A DNA stretch of 64,000 nt from Amoebidium appalachense (taxonomy: Eukaryota; Ichthyosporea): positions 1 through 64,000 of the forward strand of contig CAVNZM010000020.1 of the NCBI GenBank assembly GCA_963693365.1. The letters are read 5' to 3'. Position numbers and translations under genes: made by a program. Position 1 is the stretch's first letter; the number at the start of each line of letters is the position of its first letter. The notes under the pieces were generated by a model, which had not been told where the DNA came from, made no database searches, and saw only the letters and a program-made list of their open reading frames with translations. Positions 1-11,744 of this stretch are shown here, one piece after another.

Positions 1-494
1 ATCTCGTTTGTATTTTCCCAAATATAGTAACTTACATTCCTTTCTCATTCCTTTCCCACGACGTAGCATTGTGCTATGTTCTTCAACTATTAGGAATAAT
101 TATATTTAGACGTGTTATGATAAGAACATGTATAAATATATGTTATGAATTAATAGTTACGTAAGTGGTTTCATTTTATTAAATGTTTCCGTGCTTTTAT
201 TAGAAGTTTCTTTCATTAGAGGATTGAGTTTTATATTCTAAATGTCGACAGACATTTTATTCGATATATTTTACACTCATAGTTTTCGTCCTTTTGATTG
301 GTTTATCGTTTCACATTCCCAAGTATAAAAGGGACCTCATCTTGAAATAAATCATAAGCAGTCGTATTCATTTCCTATGGTTCCAGAAATCGTTCCTCCT
401 CTCCGGTTGTGTTTTTCCCGTGTGTCTCTGTGTTGTGTATATCATAACACCCATCTGTGCTCTCTGCTTCTCCGTTTACCCACACAAAATAACA
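1..494 (+). repeat. LTR family 1, truncated by window edge
   Basis: This segment is about 97% identical by eye to the reverse complement of 61,272-61,765, the LTR of copia element C. It ends in the usual CA (...AATAACA) at 494, after which similarity stops abruptly inside the protease region of element A. Its orientation is opposite to the copy at 61 kb. The start lies outside the window, so it cannot be told whether it is a solo LTR or part of a full element. Confidence 0.8.
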
Positions 495-2364
495 GGCAGT
501 GCCATGGTCGGTGGTGGTGTTGATGACGATATGGCCGGTGTGAGTGGCCAAGACGGGGGTGCCATTGAAGGCAGCAACGGGAGTCGGTGTCGGAAGGGGA
601 GTGAGGTCTTGGAAGAACTCACGGGTGGGGCAGACAGTCATGTTGCACCCGGAATCCCAGGCAGGGTCGGAGGACACGGGGACGGAGCTAGTTGTATGGC
701 GAGAAAGCAAAGGAGACAGATTTCTCACTGCCTTGACGGGAACGGTTGTGTCTGGACATACGGCATTTCGGCTCAGGGCAATCGATGATCGTGTGATCAG
801 GCTCGTGGCAGTAGGAGCATGCTTTCACAGACGGGGTGTTAGAATGAGCCGGGGAATCAGAACGACGGGAACCCGAGAAACGGGAACGACTGGGGGAACG
901 AGACGTGGACCGGAAGGCAGGCCGGTGGGGGGAACGGGATCGGGTGTGCTGACGGGAGAGACGAGTTCGGAGGTCCGTACCAGGGGTACGGTCAAGTCGG
1001 GTGCGTAAGTCACGGCGAGGAAGATCACGGGGGGGAGCACTGGCATTTAATGCCATGCTGGACTTGGAGGCACGGTGGGCACGGTTGCTCCGGAGTTGCA
1101 TCTTGAGGTCTTGACGTAACTCGATGCCCTTGACGTGGTTGTGGAGGGACTCGAAGTCGGGGAATAGCTTATCACCGAAGTGATAGTCTTCGATAAGACG
1201 GTTGAACTCAGGGGTGAGGTCGTCTCTGGTGGTGAGTTCATTGAAGAACTTCTCAGCTAGACGAGTGAAGTGAATGGACTCATCTTGAAGAGACTGGAGC
1301 TGGTTCACGATGGTCTGCAGACGGCTCAGGTAGGTGGTGAATGATTCACCGGGCTGAAGGGCACAGGCATCCCACTGACGGTGAAGGATGCGGATCTGAT
1401 CGGGTTTGCCTTGGAGATAGTGTTGACGGAATTTCCACATGGCCCGTTCAGGGTCCATGCCAATACGGTACTGGGCAACGGTGGTGAGTGTTATGTGGCT
1501 CGCCGATCTGGTTTTTGATTGGTGCGGCTGGATGGCATTCCTGTCCCACAATCACGGCTACGAAATTGCTTTGGTATAAAAGCAATTCGGTAGGTCAGTT
1601 CATCTGGGGAATGATTGCCGGTAATGGTGATCTGGCACAATAAATGGTTGCGCCTTTCAATGACGTACACCTAGCCCGCCACATAGTAACAGTAAGCCAA
1701 GCTCCCAGAAGAGCGACCGCGAGTTGGACACGACAAGCTACACCCCCGCTGGGTCTTTCGTGCCCATGGAGTCGAGTCAGGAGACTCTAGCTTGTCCTTT
1801 GCGGGAGGGGATTGTTATGTGGCTCACCGATCTGGTTTTTGATTGGTGCGGCTGGATGGCATTCCTGTCCCACAATCACGGCTACGAAATTGCTTTGGTA
1901 TAAAAGCAATTCGGTAGGTCAGTTCATCTGGGGAATGATTGCCGGTAATGGTGATCTGGCACAATAAATGGTTGCGCCTTTCAATGACGTACACCTAGCC
2001 CGAGACATAGTAACAGTAAGCCAAGCTCCCAGAAGAGCGACCGCGAGCCGGACACGACAGTGAGGACGGAAGGGTCGATGTTCTGTATCATATGGAGCAG
2101 GAGGCAATTGCGGGCCTCCTTGAGTTCCGCGGTAGTGCCGTAGCCATAGAAGGGGGGTTCACCGTCAACCGCGACGGTGGTAGGGGGGACGTAGTGGTCA
2201 GCAAGTACAACATCCACGAGTCGGACACCTTTAGTGCCGGTCATCATGCCGAGAAAAATGATTTCCCATTGAAAATAGGTGGTTTTGCTACCCCTATCGG
2301 GACCAGTCTTCCCTTCACCTTTCCACATGGTGATTTTGTTTACGCCAGTTTTGTTTGGATCCAT
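495..2364 (-). pseudogene. gag: Ty1/copia gag-protease relic (element A)
   Basis: Read on the minus strand, a Gag protein starts at 2,364 (MDPNKTG...), is interrupted by the TRIM at 1,489-2,059 and continues to about 700. Near the end of Gag is an RS-rich tail followed by a CCHC zinc knuckle (CSYCHEPDH...C). It runs on, with a frame change, into a copia-type protease start with AWDSGC (about 690-640), and is cut off at 494 by LTR family 1. No integrase or reverse transcriptase remains. Its closest copy in the window is the uninterrupted Gag at 62,075-62,460, which shows the site before TRIM insertion. The element is non-functional. Confidence 0.85.
1489..2059 (+). mobile_element. TRIM (miniature LTR retrotransposon)
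   Basis: Two near-identical 247-bp LTRs (1,489-1,735 and 1,813-2,059) start TGTTATGTGG and end GGACACGACA. They flank only 77 bp of internal DNA. The 5-bp target duplication GTGAG is present on both sides (1,484-1,488 and 2,060-2,064). A purine run (GGGAGGGGA) sits just before the right LTR, so the element is in plus orientation. Each LTR has a TATA-type box (GGTATAAAAG) and an AATAAA signal. The empty site is preserved at about 62,160. No coding capacity is present, so it must be moved by proteins from another element. Confidence 0.93.
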
Positions 2365-2426
2365 GATTGAAAAACGAGCGCTAGTTCTAGATGTGTGTAG
2401 GGAGCGTGCAAAAGGGCTGCATAACC
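2365..2426 (-). other. 5' leader and primer-binding site of element A
   Basis: On the minus strand the LTR ends ...TTTAACA and is followed at once by GGTTATGCAGCCC. That resembles the complement of the anticodon stem-loop of initiator tRNA-Met, the half-tRNA primer known for Drosophila copia. About 50 bp later comes the Gag start codon. Element D at 62.5 kb has the same layout. The primer assignment is inference from resemblance. Confidence 0.55.
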
Positions 2427-3359
2427 TGTTAAATTATATAAGTATTTGGGATGTAAGCAGAGACACAGTGGTGCAGTGTGAAAACACCACAGACACACAC
2501 AACAACAAAACACGGAACGATCGGAGCAGTGTACACAACAGACATCAATGTTTAGACACGACTGAACTCAATTTATTTTGATCGCTAATAAATACCTGAA
2601 ATTCCCTTAAGTTAAATCCATACATGATTTCCGACCAGTCGGAAATCAGATCTATGTCTAAAATAACCAATCACAATTAACTGATTATTTCCCGGATAGA
2701 TCCGGAGACACAGGAACGCACACCATAGGTCACAGCTATAAGAAAGAAAAGAGGTGAAGAGTAACGAGGAAAGAGGTGATGTTTCTAACCTATCATCGGC
2801 TACAAAGACTCAGACATTTTCTGACTAAGTCCACTGATTGGATATAGTACGGCAACACACAAAACAAAAGTGGTTGACTAAGCTATGAATCATACCTGAC
2901 AAGCTAAAGTGTAACCTAAGTGTTTTTCTACCAATCAAAACATAACGAGTACTATAAATCTACTCAACGTATATTAGTGAGAGAGAAATATAATTATGTG
3001 AAAGGAAACAAGAAAGAAAGAAAGAGAAAAGAAAGAAGAAGAAAGAGGAAAAAGAAAAGAAGGCAGGACAGAAAACACGAACATGAAAACACAGTTATAA
3101 CCGAAGATATTCATGTACACATAACATGTACACGTTTCTCCCTCACTGGGTAGACTCGTGTACCTATAATCAGTTGCTGTAATCGATATCTAATCACACG
3201 AATATAGCCGATACAACACGATTACAAGTACTCAAATACACTGGAGATCGATGTCATAATTTACGTACAAGGAGCACATCTCTTTCACTAAGTAAATGAA
3301 TGAAAACATAACACGAACTGAGAAGATCTTACAATATGTAAATACTACGTATTATAACA
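2427..3359 (-). repeat. LTR family 2, 5' LTR of element A
   Basis: This 933-bp LTR reads TGTTATAATACG...TTTAACA on the minus strand. It matches 62,521-63,445 over its whole length with moderate divergence. It is A/T-rich and contains a purine-rich stretch around 3,000-3,065. The outer end abuts the 5-bp target duplication CCGAT (3,360-3,364), followed by the host Gag fragment. The last 95 bases of a sister LTR occur at 61,980-62,074. Confidence 0.85.
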
Positions 3360-3569
3360 CCGATCAGATCCGCATCCTTCACCGTCAGTGGGATGCCTGT
3401 GCCCTTCAGCCCGGTGAATCATTCACCACCTACCTGAGTCGTCTGCAGACCATCGTGAACCAGCTCCAGTCCCTCCAAGATGAGTCCATTCACCTCACTC
3501 GTCTAGCTGAGTTCTTCAATGAACTCACCACCAGAGACGACCTCACCCCTGAGTTCAACCGTCTTATAA
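3360..3569 (+). pseudogene. gag: copia Gag fragment (downstream half of a split gag)
   Basis: The plus strand encodes about 68 Gag residues (QIRILHRQWDACALQP...LTPEFNRL) that match element A at 1,190-1,410. The fragment starts exactly at the CCGAT target duplication of LTR family 2 and breaks off at about 3,569. The matching upstream half of such a gag, ending at the same CCGAT, is at 62,075-62,460 on the minus strand. See the inversion finding. Confidence 0.8.
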
Positions 3570-3904
3570 TACGTAGGGTTAGGGTTTCAAGCAGAACGTT
3601 TGATTTACACTTTTCTACTGTCGTTTTCAGTGCACAAAACACATAGACAAGTTACCCATCATACACGACACTATGTCTGACAACTTACAGTTGCAGCAAC
3701 TAGTCCAACTACTGGAGCAGAGGTTGGCCTCACAAGATGCAATCATTTCTGACTTACAGAAGGAACAACGTGCACTAGAACTAGCTTCTATGAACACGAT
3801 GTCCAACACTTTCTGCATCTTCCTAATGATATATAATATCCATATTATATCTCTTCCATGACATTTTATCGTCGTTGCAACTAACAGCATTGTCTTGTCG
3901 ACTG
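3570..3904 (+). other. Unassigned segment with a short coiled-coil ORF
   Basis: No repeat family is recognised here. An ORF at 3,673-3,861 (62 codons) starts MSDNLQLQQLVQLLEQR and looks helical and coiled-coil-forming for its first 40 residues, after which it degrades into hydrophobic, low-confidence sequence. It could be a first exon or the N terminus of a retrotransposon Gag; nothing else supports either. Confidence 0.25.
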
Positions 3905-4007
3905 GTGGGTGGGTGGGTGGGTGGGGGGGGGGGGGGGGGGTTCTTTCACGGTACAGTTGGCAGCTACATGGGTGTGCAAACAATGCCCCCCCTTCCATCC
4001 CACCCCC

Positions 4008-4048
<41 letters not shown>

Positions 4049-4262
4049 GCAAGCATGAAAAAGTGGCAACTTACCCTATCTACACGCATATCGATATCTG
4101 ATTCCTTCATGCACTCACACCTTAACCTTTTCTTTTCTGTTTGCGTGCGGCCATTCGTTGTCTTTCCTTCCGCTCCGCCACCGGAACTCTTTTCTTCCCG
4201 CCCACCTGCCTGCTCTTGATCATCATCATGAAGTTCTTGGTCTTCTTCTTGGCCTGTGTGTG

Positions 4263-4331
<69 letters not shown>

Positions 4332-4921
4332 ATGTGGTGTGTGCACGTATGTACGTGTGTATATGTATGTGCATGTGAGTAGATATGCACACATGTACAT
4401 GTGCGATCGTTTTTGTTCGTGTGTGAAAGTATGTACTCGTGCTCGTGTATGTGTGTGTGAATGTGTGTGCGAATGTGTGTGGGCGTGTGTGTGTGTGTTA
4501 GTATCAGTGCCACTGGTTTGAAATTCACCCCCTGATTTGCGTATAAACTAGCGGGGAGGGCGTGGGGAGAGAAAGGGAGGGAAGGGGGGCGGGGAGGGGG
4601 GGCAACAGCAGCAACAGCATAGATTACGAAGCCAGAAAAGTGAGGAATGTTTTCGTATGGGTTTTGAGGACGCGAATGAAAACAAGGGTTTAGTGGGTGT
4701 AAAAAACGCCGTATACCGTTTCCTGTACAAATCCACGACGGAAAACACCGTGTGGATGTATAAGAAAAGACTCGGAATAAGCACACGGAGACTATTCTCA
4801 AGCAAGGGGGGGGGGGGGGGAGGGGGGGAGGGGGGGCGGAGGGGAATGTGTTGAGGAGTATGGAAATCCTTTTTGCAACGGACAACACCAAGCTGATTCT
4901 ACAAACAAAAAAAGGAGAAGA

Positions 4922-4957
<36 letters not shown>

Positions 4958-4993
4958 GCCGTGTGCTGGCGGTATGTGTGGTGATGGTGTGTG

Positions 4994-5027
<34 letters not shown>

Positions 5028-5081
5028 CCCGGTGTGTGTGTGTGTGTGTGTGCCAGTGTGTGTGTGTGTGTGTGTGTGCCC

Positions 5082-5142
<61 letters not shown>

Positions 5143-5469
5143 GTGTGTGTGTGTGCCGGTGGGTGTGTGTGTGTGTGTGTGTGCGTGTGTGTGTGTGTGT
5201 CACCACTGTGTATGTGTACAGTGTGTGTGTGTCACGTGTGTGTGTGTACAGTGTGTGTTGGTGTGTGTGCGCTGGCGTATGCATGGTTTTTTTTTTTTTT
5301 TGGCATGTGTCTGGGCGGTAATAGTCTTACGTGACCTATACCCCCTTCCAATTGGAGAGGGGGCTTAGTCGTGGTCATGTGTGCTGTCTGTGCGATGGAT
5401 ACCCTTGTGTGTGTTTTGAGTGGGGGTGTGTGGGTGGGCAGGTAAGCGGATGGGTAGATGGGTGGACTG
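3905..5469. repeat. Microsatellite block: G-runs, CA/TG tracts, long TG array
   Basis: The block holds a GGTGGGTG/G-run at about 3,903-3,940, a CA tract at 4,008-4,044, a TG tract at 4,254-4,332, irregular TGTGAA/TGCG at 4,430-4,500, a G-run near 4,805-4,838 and a long interrupted TG array at 4,928-5,300 ending in a T-run. The ORFs reported here are Cys-Val or Thr-His repeats and are not genes. The unique sequence between 4,500 and 4,925 contains nothing recognisable. Confidence 0.9.
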
Positions 5470-6208
5470 AGTGTGATTAAGTCTTGCTATGAATCAAGTG
5501 AAGATGACATCCCCACTCAAGGGTTGGAAGTTGGGTTCTCGTGAAGTTTGTTGATGTGACTGTTGATGTCAATACTCTCTGAGTCACACATGTAGAAGCA
5601 GGTGCCGTGAAGTCACAGTCAAGTTTCCCCACTCGAGAAGACAATGGAGAAGACTTGAAGGTGCAAGCCGGGGAAGAAAACCAAAACGGAAGAAGCACAT
5701 TTGTCAACGACGGTTGCCTCTGAAGACTCGGAACATGACGGTAGCTAACGACGATATATAAATATATATAGAAGAAAACAACTAGTGTATGTGTGATGTG
5801 TTGGTGGCTAATGATTGATACTGGGGACCACCCAGATAAACACAAGGCATGAACATCTTGTGGACTGATTTATAGACTGGTGGTCAACCAGTTAAGACAC
5901 GGGGAATGAGCATCCCGAGGACTAGGTTTAGACTGGCAGTCAACCAGCACGCCATGGCTATAGATAATTATTTATACTGGGACGCCATCCCAGTTCGACA
6001 GATATATAAGTCGAATATAAAAGAAAACCAATATATATGATGGTACATAAATAAACGACGGATGGTGGAGAAGAAGTCCCCACTGAAGATGCACACACTG
6101 AAGATCGATGAAGACAGCAGTAGACTTTCGTTGGGAGGTGTCTCTACATGGTGATGTGTAGACCACTGGCCAGGGCCCCAACCTACTTGAAGACCACTGT
6201 AGATGAAA

Positions 6209-6250
<42 letters not shown>

Positions 6251-6255
6251 CTCAG
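5470..6255 (-). other. 3' region and start of 3' LTR of copia element B
   Basis: On the minus strand the sequence GAGTGGGGA, a polypurine tract, lies at about 5,511-5,519 and is followed at 5,510 by TGTCATCTTCACTT, the first bases of LTR family 1 (compare 61,979 leftwards). Only about 40 bp of the LTR survive before the TG array. The 3' untranslated part (5,511-6,209) has imperfect repeats built on a phrase like CTGGTGGTCAACCAG. A run of 37 G follows at about 6,210-6,246, next to the end of the RNase H reading frame. Confidence 0.65.
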
Positions 6256-9197
6256 TCACGAAGACTGAGTGAAGCACGGTGCTGCTCGACGAGGGCGGGA
6301 GGGCCCGGGCAGGGGCTTGGTGAAGATGTCAGCCACGTTGTCTTTGGTGGACACGTAGGTGACGACCACATCCCCACTCTTGATGTAGTCCTTCGTGTTG
6401 TGGTACCGGACAGCAATGTGTTTGGTCCGGTGCTTGATGCTGTTGGTGTGCAGGAGGGCAATGGTGGACTGGTTGTCACAGTAGACGGGGGTGGGGTCGG
6501 TCATCGGGTAGCCGGGTTCACGGAGGAGATCACGGTGCCAGATGACGTTTTGAACAGCAGCATTGATGGCCAGAAGCTCAGCCTCGGTGGTGGATGTTGC
6601 CGTGATGGACTGCAGCTTCGAATACCATGTGATGGGGATGCCCTTGAAGAAGATGACGTATCCGGTGGTTGAACGACGGGTGTTGGGGCAGTTGGCAAAG
6701 TCGGCATCAGAATAACACTCCAGCAAGGGGGTGTTGTCGTCGGATGCAGACTTGTCGTAGTGAAGGCCGAGGTTGGAAGTGCCAATGAGGTACCGAACTA
6801 CACGGAGTAGACATTCCCATGCAAGTTTGGTGGGGTGGGCACTGAATCTACCGAGGTAGCCGATGGCAAAGGAGATGTCGGGCCGGGAACAACGAGCAAC
6901 CCACAAAAGACGGCCGAGTAGTTCACGGTAGGGAACCTTGATGGTTGGTGAGTCGTTCTCGTTGATGGTGATGACAGTGCCGACGGGAATGGGAGTACTA
7001 CCTTGGGGTGGGCATCGTTGAGGTTGAAGTCTCTGACGATGTCGTTGATGTAGGATTGTTGAAGCAGCTTGAGGTGACCGGGGGTGTGGATGAGCTGGGT
7101 GCCGAGGAAGATGTCGGGGAGGTCGACCTTGCAGAGAGCTGACTTCATGATGTGGTCTACTAGATCCTTGGTGTGGGAAGAGCCTGAGTTTGCCGTGCAG
7201 ATGATGATGACGTCGTCCACATAGTTGCCAGTGAGGATGATGTCACCGTTGGGGAAGGTCTTGATGTAGACACATGGATCTGAACGGAGACGTTCGAGAC
7301 CGTGAGCAAGGAGGACCTTGTCGAAGTACTCATACCAGGCCAGTGATGCTTGCTTGAGGCCGTAGAGTGCCTTCTTGAGTTTCCAGAACTTGTGCTCGTT
7401 GCCGGGGTTGATGAAGCCAGGTGGTGGCTCAATGTAGATGTCTTCTTGAAGAGGACTGTTGAGGAAGGCCGTTGAGACGTCGAGTTGATGAATCTCATGG
7501 TTGCCGTCCACACCGATGGCAAGGAGGGCACGGACGGAGGAGGACATCACCACGGGGGAAGAGGTGTCACCGTAGTCAACACCGTAGACTTGAGTGAAGC
7601 TTAAAGCTTTGCAACACCACGAGCCTTGATCTTGGTGTCACCGGCTGAGTTGAGGACTTTCTCAGTCACAATCCACTTGAACTTGATGATGTTGGCATCA
7701 GGGGGGGGATCAACGATGGTGAAGACATCCTTGGTGATGAAGGCTTGGTACTCGGAGGTGAGGGCAGCTATGAGGGCATCACCGTTGGGACCGTTGCAAA
7801 GCTTTTGAATGCCCTTGGGGAGTTGGTCAATGTTGATGGTCGGTGCTGTGATGCTGACCAGTGCCGTTGGAGGCTTGGTGAGACGTACAGACAGACGGAG
7901 GTTGGGTTTGGGGGGGTCCTTGAGGGGGGTGGAGGCCGGGGAGGTGTTGGAGGCCGGGACAGGGGCATGAAAGCCAGGAATAGGACTGGTGGTGAGGGGG
8001 GCATCGGTGTCCACAGGGCTGCTCGAGGCCGAGTGGAAGGTGGGGGACCCAGGACGAACCGGAGTCATGTAGCCGGGTTGATGCACAGCAACGGGGGGGG
8101 GGGCCGGCAGCAAGGGTTGTTGGCCAGTGGGGGGGGGGCTCGGGGGAGGCACGGGTTCAACCGGGGCTGGTTGGTTGTGCCAGGACGGTTGGGAGATGAC
8201 CACAGACGGAGTTTCATCGTCGTCGTCGGAGGGGGGGTCCAATGTCGGCAGATCGGGTTTGGGGGGATCGGGGACCTGATTGGTGCTGCTCATGAATTTT
8301 GACTCGTCGAAGATCACATCACGGCAGATCTTGACTTGGTTGTGGTCAAGGATCTTGTGTGCCTTGGAGGGCAGATCGCAGCCGACGTAGGTGCCGACTC
8401 TGACGGTTGATGCAAGCTTGTTCCTCTTGGATCGGGGAACATGCACATAGGCAGGGGAGCCGAACACGTGGAGCTGGGAGACGTCGGGTTTGAAGCCGTG
8501 GAAGGCCTCGAAGGGGGTGTTGCCGTTGGCAGCAGATGACGGTGTGACGTTGATGATGTAGCCAGCATGCTTGAGAGCAGCAACCCACAACTTGGGAGAG
8601 AGACTCGGAGGTTGGTCCTTGTCGGCATGGAGGAAGCAACGGACTGTCTCTTGCAGTTCTCTCATCTTCCGTTCAACAACACCGTTGTGCTGTGGTGTGT
8701 CGACGGGGGCAAACTCCATGATGATGCCTTTCTGCTTGCAGTAGGCCTCGGTGTCCCTGGAGGTGAACTCAAAGAGCCGGAGTTAAACCGAAGATGGGTG
8801 ACGATCTCAGGTGTCTGACGTTCGATGGTTTCAACGAGAGACTGAATGTAGCTGAGGGTTTCACCACGGTTGTAGAGGGGGAACACGGTGGTGTAACCGG
8901 TGGCATCACAAACACACACCAGAGCAACCTTGTAGCCTCCGTAGGAAGCACAAGGAGCTTCGAAGAAGTCCAGGTGCCACTTAGCACCGGGGATGGTGAA
9001 CCGGGAACGGGTGCCGGGAAATGGAGTCTTGGTGGTCTTGCCAGACATGCAGCCGAAGCAGTCACTGTTGTCGGGTGACTTGAGGGAGGGGGGCATGCCG
9101 ATGACAAGCTCATCCTTGGCCATCCTGGTGACGGTGGAGAGGGCACAGTGGCCGAGACGGTTGTGCCAAAGGGTGAGGTCGTCGGTTGGTTGAGTCC
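6256..9197 (-). pseudogene. pol: copia pol relic (element B): integrase, RT, RNase H
   Basis: Read leftwards: the GAG-pre-integrase and integrase core (9,197-8,662), integrase C-terminal and Pro-rich linker (8,719-7,601), reverse transcriptase (7,553-6,960) with QLDVSTAFLN, LKKALYGLKQ and the YVDD catalytic motif, and RNase H (6,906-6,256) with SDADFA, STTEAEL and ADIFTK. Compared with copy C, there is a 2-base insertion near 8,773, an insertion near 7,605 and a frame change near 6,985. The integrase FDSGSEF motif reads FNSGS, so a catalytic Asp is lost. The element is dead but was autonomous in type. Confidence 0.9.
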
Positions 9198-9202
9198 TTG
9201 CT

Positions 9203-9930
9203 TGTTGTTTTTGTACGGGTCTGAGGGAGCAGAGTGCACAGAGGTGTCATGTAAAACACGACTAACACATTAATGAGAGGGCAATCGGAGTTGTTCACGA
9301 GACATTGAAAGATTTCAAACAACAACTGAATCTTTATTGTGCTCTCGGTTCCTTTTGTACTTGCGACTTATCACCTTATCACAACTAAAGAGGGAGAACC
9401 AATCAGTTCTATCAGAAGATAGAAAAACACATTCCGACAGAGCATACGCATTCCAACTTCCGATTAAACTAAAGTGTAGAAACTCTTACTTAAATAAATT
9501 ACGTAATTATACATCTAGTCACTATTAACTCACATATATATTTATGTTCGTCTCTATAAAGAAACTTATTTAAATACATATATTTCCTAACAGTCGACAC
9601 TCTCAAAGTGAAGACACTTTGCAATAAACCGAATTCCATATATATCCATTGTCCAATCACAACACACATATATTAACAGACAGGAATGCACAACACAATC
9701 TACAGATGTACTCGCTCGCGACTATTGGCGAGCCATCCTTTTGAGAACAAACTAGGCCATTTTGAAATAAAGGAAAGACAACGAGTAAGGCTAGCCAATC
9801 ACGCTACCTCTCAGATAAACAGAGGAGAGCAAATAGAAATAAAACACAATAAGTTCTTATCAGGCAAGAGAGCCAGGTGTGCACAGATCTACAGATATCT
9901 GTGCCCACAGAAACAAGGGAGAGAGAGATA

Positions 9931-10010
<80 letters not shown>

Positions 10011-10102
10011 ACAAAGGAGGAAAGCAGACACGAATACAAACAAGCTAGGACACATACATACTTCAAGGCTCTTGCTGTCATACATGGTGACGTATTCCAA
10101 CA
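9203..10102 (-). mobile_element. Solo LTR (family 3) inside element B
   Basis: A 900-bp insertion splits the pol of element B. It begins TGTTGTTTTTG, ends TATTCCAACA and has the 5-bp duplication TTGCT on both sides (9,198-9,202 and 10,103-10,107). The uninterrupted sequence is seen in element C at about 59,750. The left end resembles the inner end of LTR family 1, which suggests minus orientation. Inside, a G-run (about 9,931-9,963) runs into a GA array (9,964-10,008). No reading frame belongs to it, so a solo LTR left by LTR-LTR recombination is the simplest reading. Confidence 0.85.
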
Positions 10103-10675
10103 TTGCTGTGTAGGCTTGGACCCACGGGTGTTGAGGAGTGTCAATCACATAGTCAGTGATGTAGTAGAGACCGTTGACGGGGGTGAGATCGGAAATGATG
10201 TCACCATTACGGCTGTAGAGGAACTGCGGGTGGTTGTCTGCATCCGATTCGTCACAATGACCCAGGAGGCCGGCAGTTGAGGCCATGGAGGTAGACACGA
10301 GGAAGGATGGTGACTCGGGTACGTAGAAAGCATTTATGCTGCACGGGGTTGAGTGGCCGTTGTAGTGCAGTGTCATGTTGATGATGCCACGGTGTGTGGC
10401 ATTGACGGTGCCGAGGCCGTGAATGGGGGTGGGAGGACACGGGGTAAGGGAGGAGAAAATACTCCTTGATGGGGCAGATGTGTGCATTACAAGCACTGTC
10501 CCAGACGGGGTCGTCACGGTCGGGTGTGCCGGTGGAGGAGATGAGTGCAAATTGCACACTCTTGTTGCCTCTCTCCTGTTTGGGACGACGAGCAACAGGA
10601 CAGCCAGGCTCCGGGCATGCTGTGATGTGGTGGGGCTCATGGCAGTAGGAACACTCCACCTTCTTGGTGTTCATC
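10103..10675 (-). pseudogene. gag: copia gag-protease part of element B
   Basis: This continues element B upstream of the solo LTR. It encodes an intact CCHC knuckle (CSYCHEPHH...C, near 10,640), a protease start with VWDSACNAHIC (about 10,505) and the following protease/linker region (TPIHGLGTVNA...). A run of four A at about 10,455, against three in element C, shifts the frame between knuckle and protease. Similarity to element C stops near 10,675, so the Gag N terminus and the 5' LTR are missing. Confidence 0.85.
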
Positions 10676-10708
10676 AGCAATCTTCCCCCCCCATCGGAAA
10701 CCCCTCTA

Positions 10709-10814
10709 CGACGTCGACGACGGGTTCGGAGTAGTTTACGATACCTGAATGGCTGCGTTTGGTACCCTCGACAGTTTAATGGATGGAAAAGCTGAAAACC
10801 CATCGTCGACGTCG
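10709..10814. repeat. Short inverted repeat (18 bp arms)
   Basis: The arm CGACGTCGACGACGGGTT at 10,709-10,726 is matched in reverse complement by 10,797-10,814 with one mismatch, around a 70-bp loop. It could be a small MITE-like insert or a chance GACGTC-rich palindrome. Related CGACGTCG words recur at about 11,025 and 11,083. The rest of 10,815-11,159 shows no gene. Confidence 0.5.
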
Positions 10815-11119
10815 ACAAGCATGTTACAGGGTAATAAAGAGGTCCACTGATTTCTCGACCCTCATGTGTATATGCCAACGTCATCCTATGGACATGCTGT
10901 GCATGCGTTTACACCGTCCATTAAACAAATGTAGCACCTATTCCAATGCTATAGATGTGCTATGGACGTCGTAAGCCTGTTCTACGTATGTATACTGTGT
11001 AGGCTAACATGATGGGTATCATCGACGTCGAAAACAAAGCATACTGTGAAGGCGATTCTAAGCATCTTAATATGAGGTTTCCGACGTCTGTAAACTAATA
11101 AGAAACGGCGAATTCTGCA

Positions 11120-11192
11120 ATAATAAATACTGTTTTTATAATGTATAAGTACAATAGTTTTATGTGTATATATATATATATCATATAGTATA

Positions 11193-11246
<54 letters not shown>

Positions 11247-11317
11247 AGTTGGGGTTTTTATAATGTATAAGTACAATAGTTTTATGTATATATATATAGT
11301 ATACTATATATATAGTA

Positions 11318-11376
<59 letters not shown>
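11120..11376. repeat. Duplicated AT dinucleotide arrays
   Basis: Two TA arrays (about 11,165-11,240 and 11,287-11,376) are each preceded by the same lead-in (TTTTTATAATGTATAAGTAC...), so the array and its left flank were duplicated together. Short TATAGTATACTATA palindromes interrupt the second one. Confidence 0.85.
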
Positions 11377-11430
11377 TGGGGGGTAGGGGTGTCCTGGGAA
11401 TGAATGACCCCCGGAGTAGTTTTTCATAGA

Positions 11431-11630
11431 AGCCCCATACGACCACCATAAGGATCGCTAATTATACCCCCATACGATCATTATAATGATCTCATTATAT
11501 GCCCCATACGACCACCATAAGGATCGCTAGTTATACCCCCATACGATCATCATAATGATCTCATTCTATGCCTCATACGATCATTATAGTGATCACATAC
11601 CAAAATCCATACGGTCATCATCATGATCAC
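11431..11630. repeat. Tandem repeat of ~36-bp palindromic units
   Basis: Six units of about 35-36 bp share the phrase CCATACGATCATnATnATGATC. The centre (GATCATTATAATGATC) is palindromic. Units alternate between a perfect palindromic form and an ACCACCATAAGGATC form, so the higher-order period is about 71 bp. Confidence 0.8.
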
Positions 11631-11744
11631 AAGGAGATTATCTAACGGGCGCAACTGACATGTGAATTTGTTTTTGCACGCCTCGTGGAAAGCGGATGAG
11701 GCTCATCAGGTGGCCGCGGAATGAAAGTGGTGATATCCCCCCAT

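Noticed and set aside
3573-3600. TTAGGG/TTTAGGG-like word near the end of the gag fragment
   Set aside because: One and a half units only; too short to call an interstitial telomere repeat.
4226-5368. Many long Cys-Val and His-Thr ORFs
   Set aside because: They are translations of TG/CA arrays and lack any other composition; the same holds for those at 12.8-14.2 kb.
7745-9193. Plus-strand Gly-rich ORFs opposite copia pol
   Set aside because: Shadow frames of the minus-strand pol, repeated at 58.3-59.7 kb for the same reason.
9931-10008. G-run plus GA array as a separate mobile element
   Set aside because: It lies inside the solo LTR and has no ends of its own; a microsatellite is enough to explain it.
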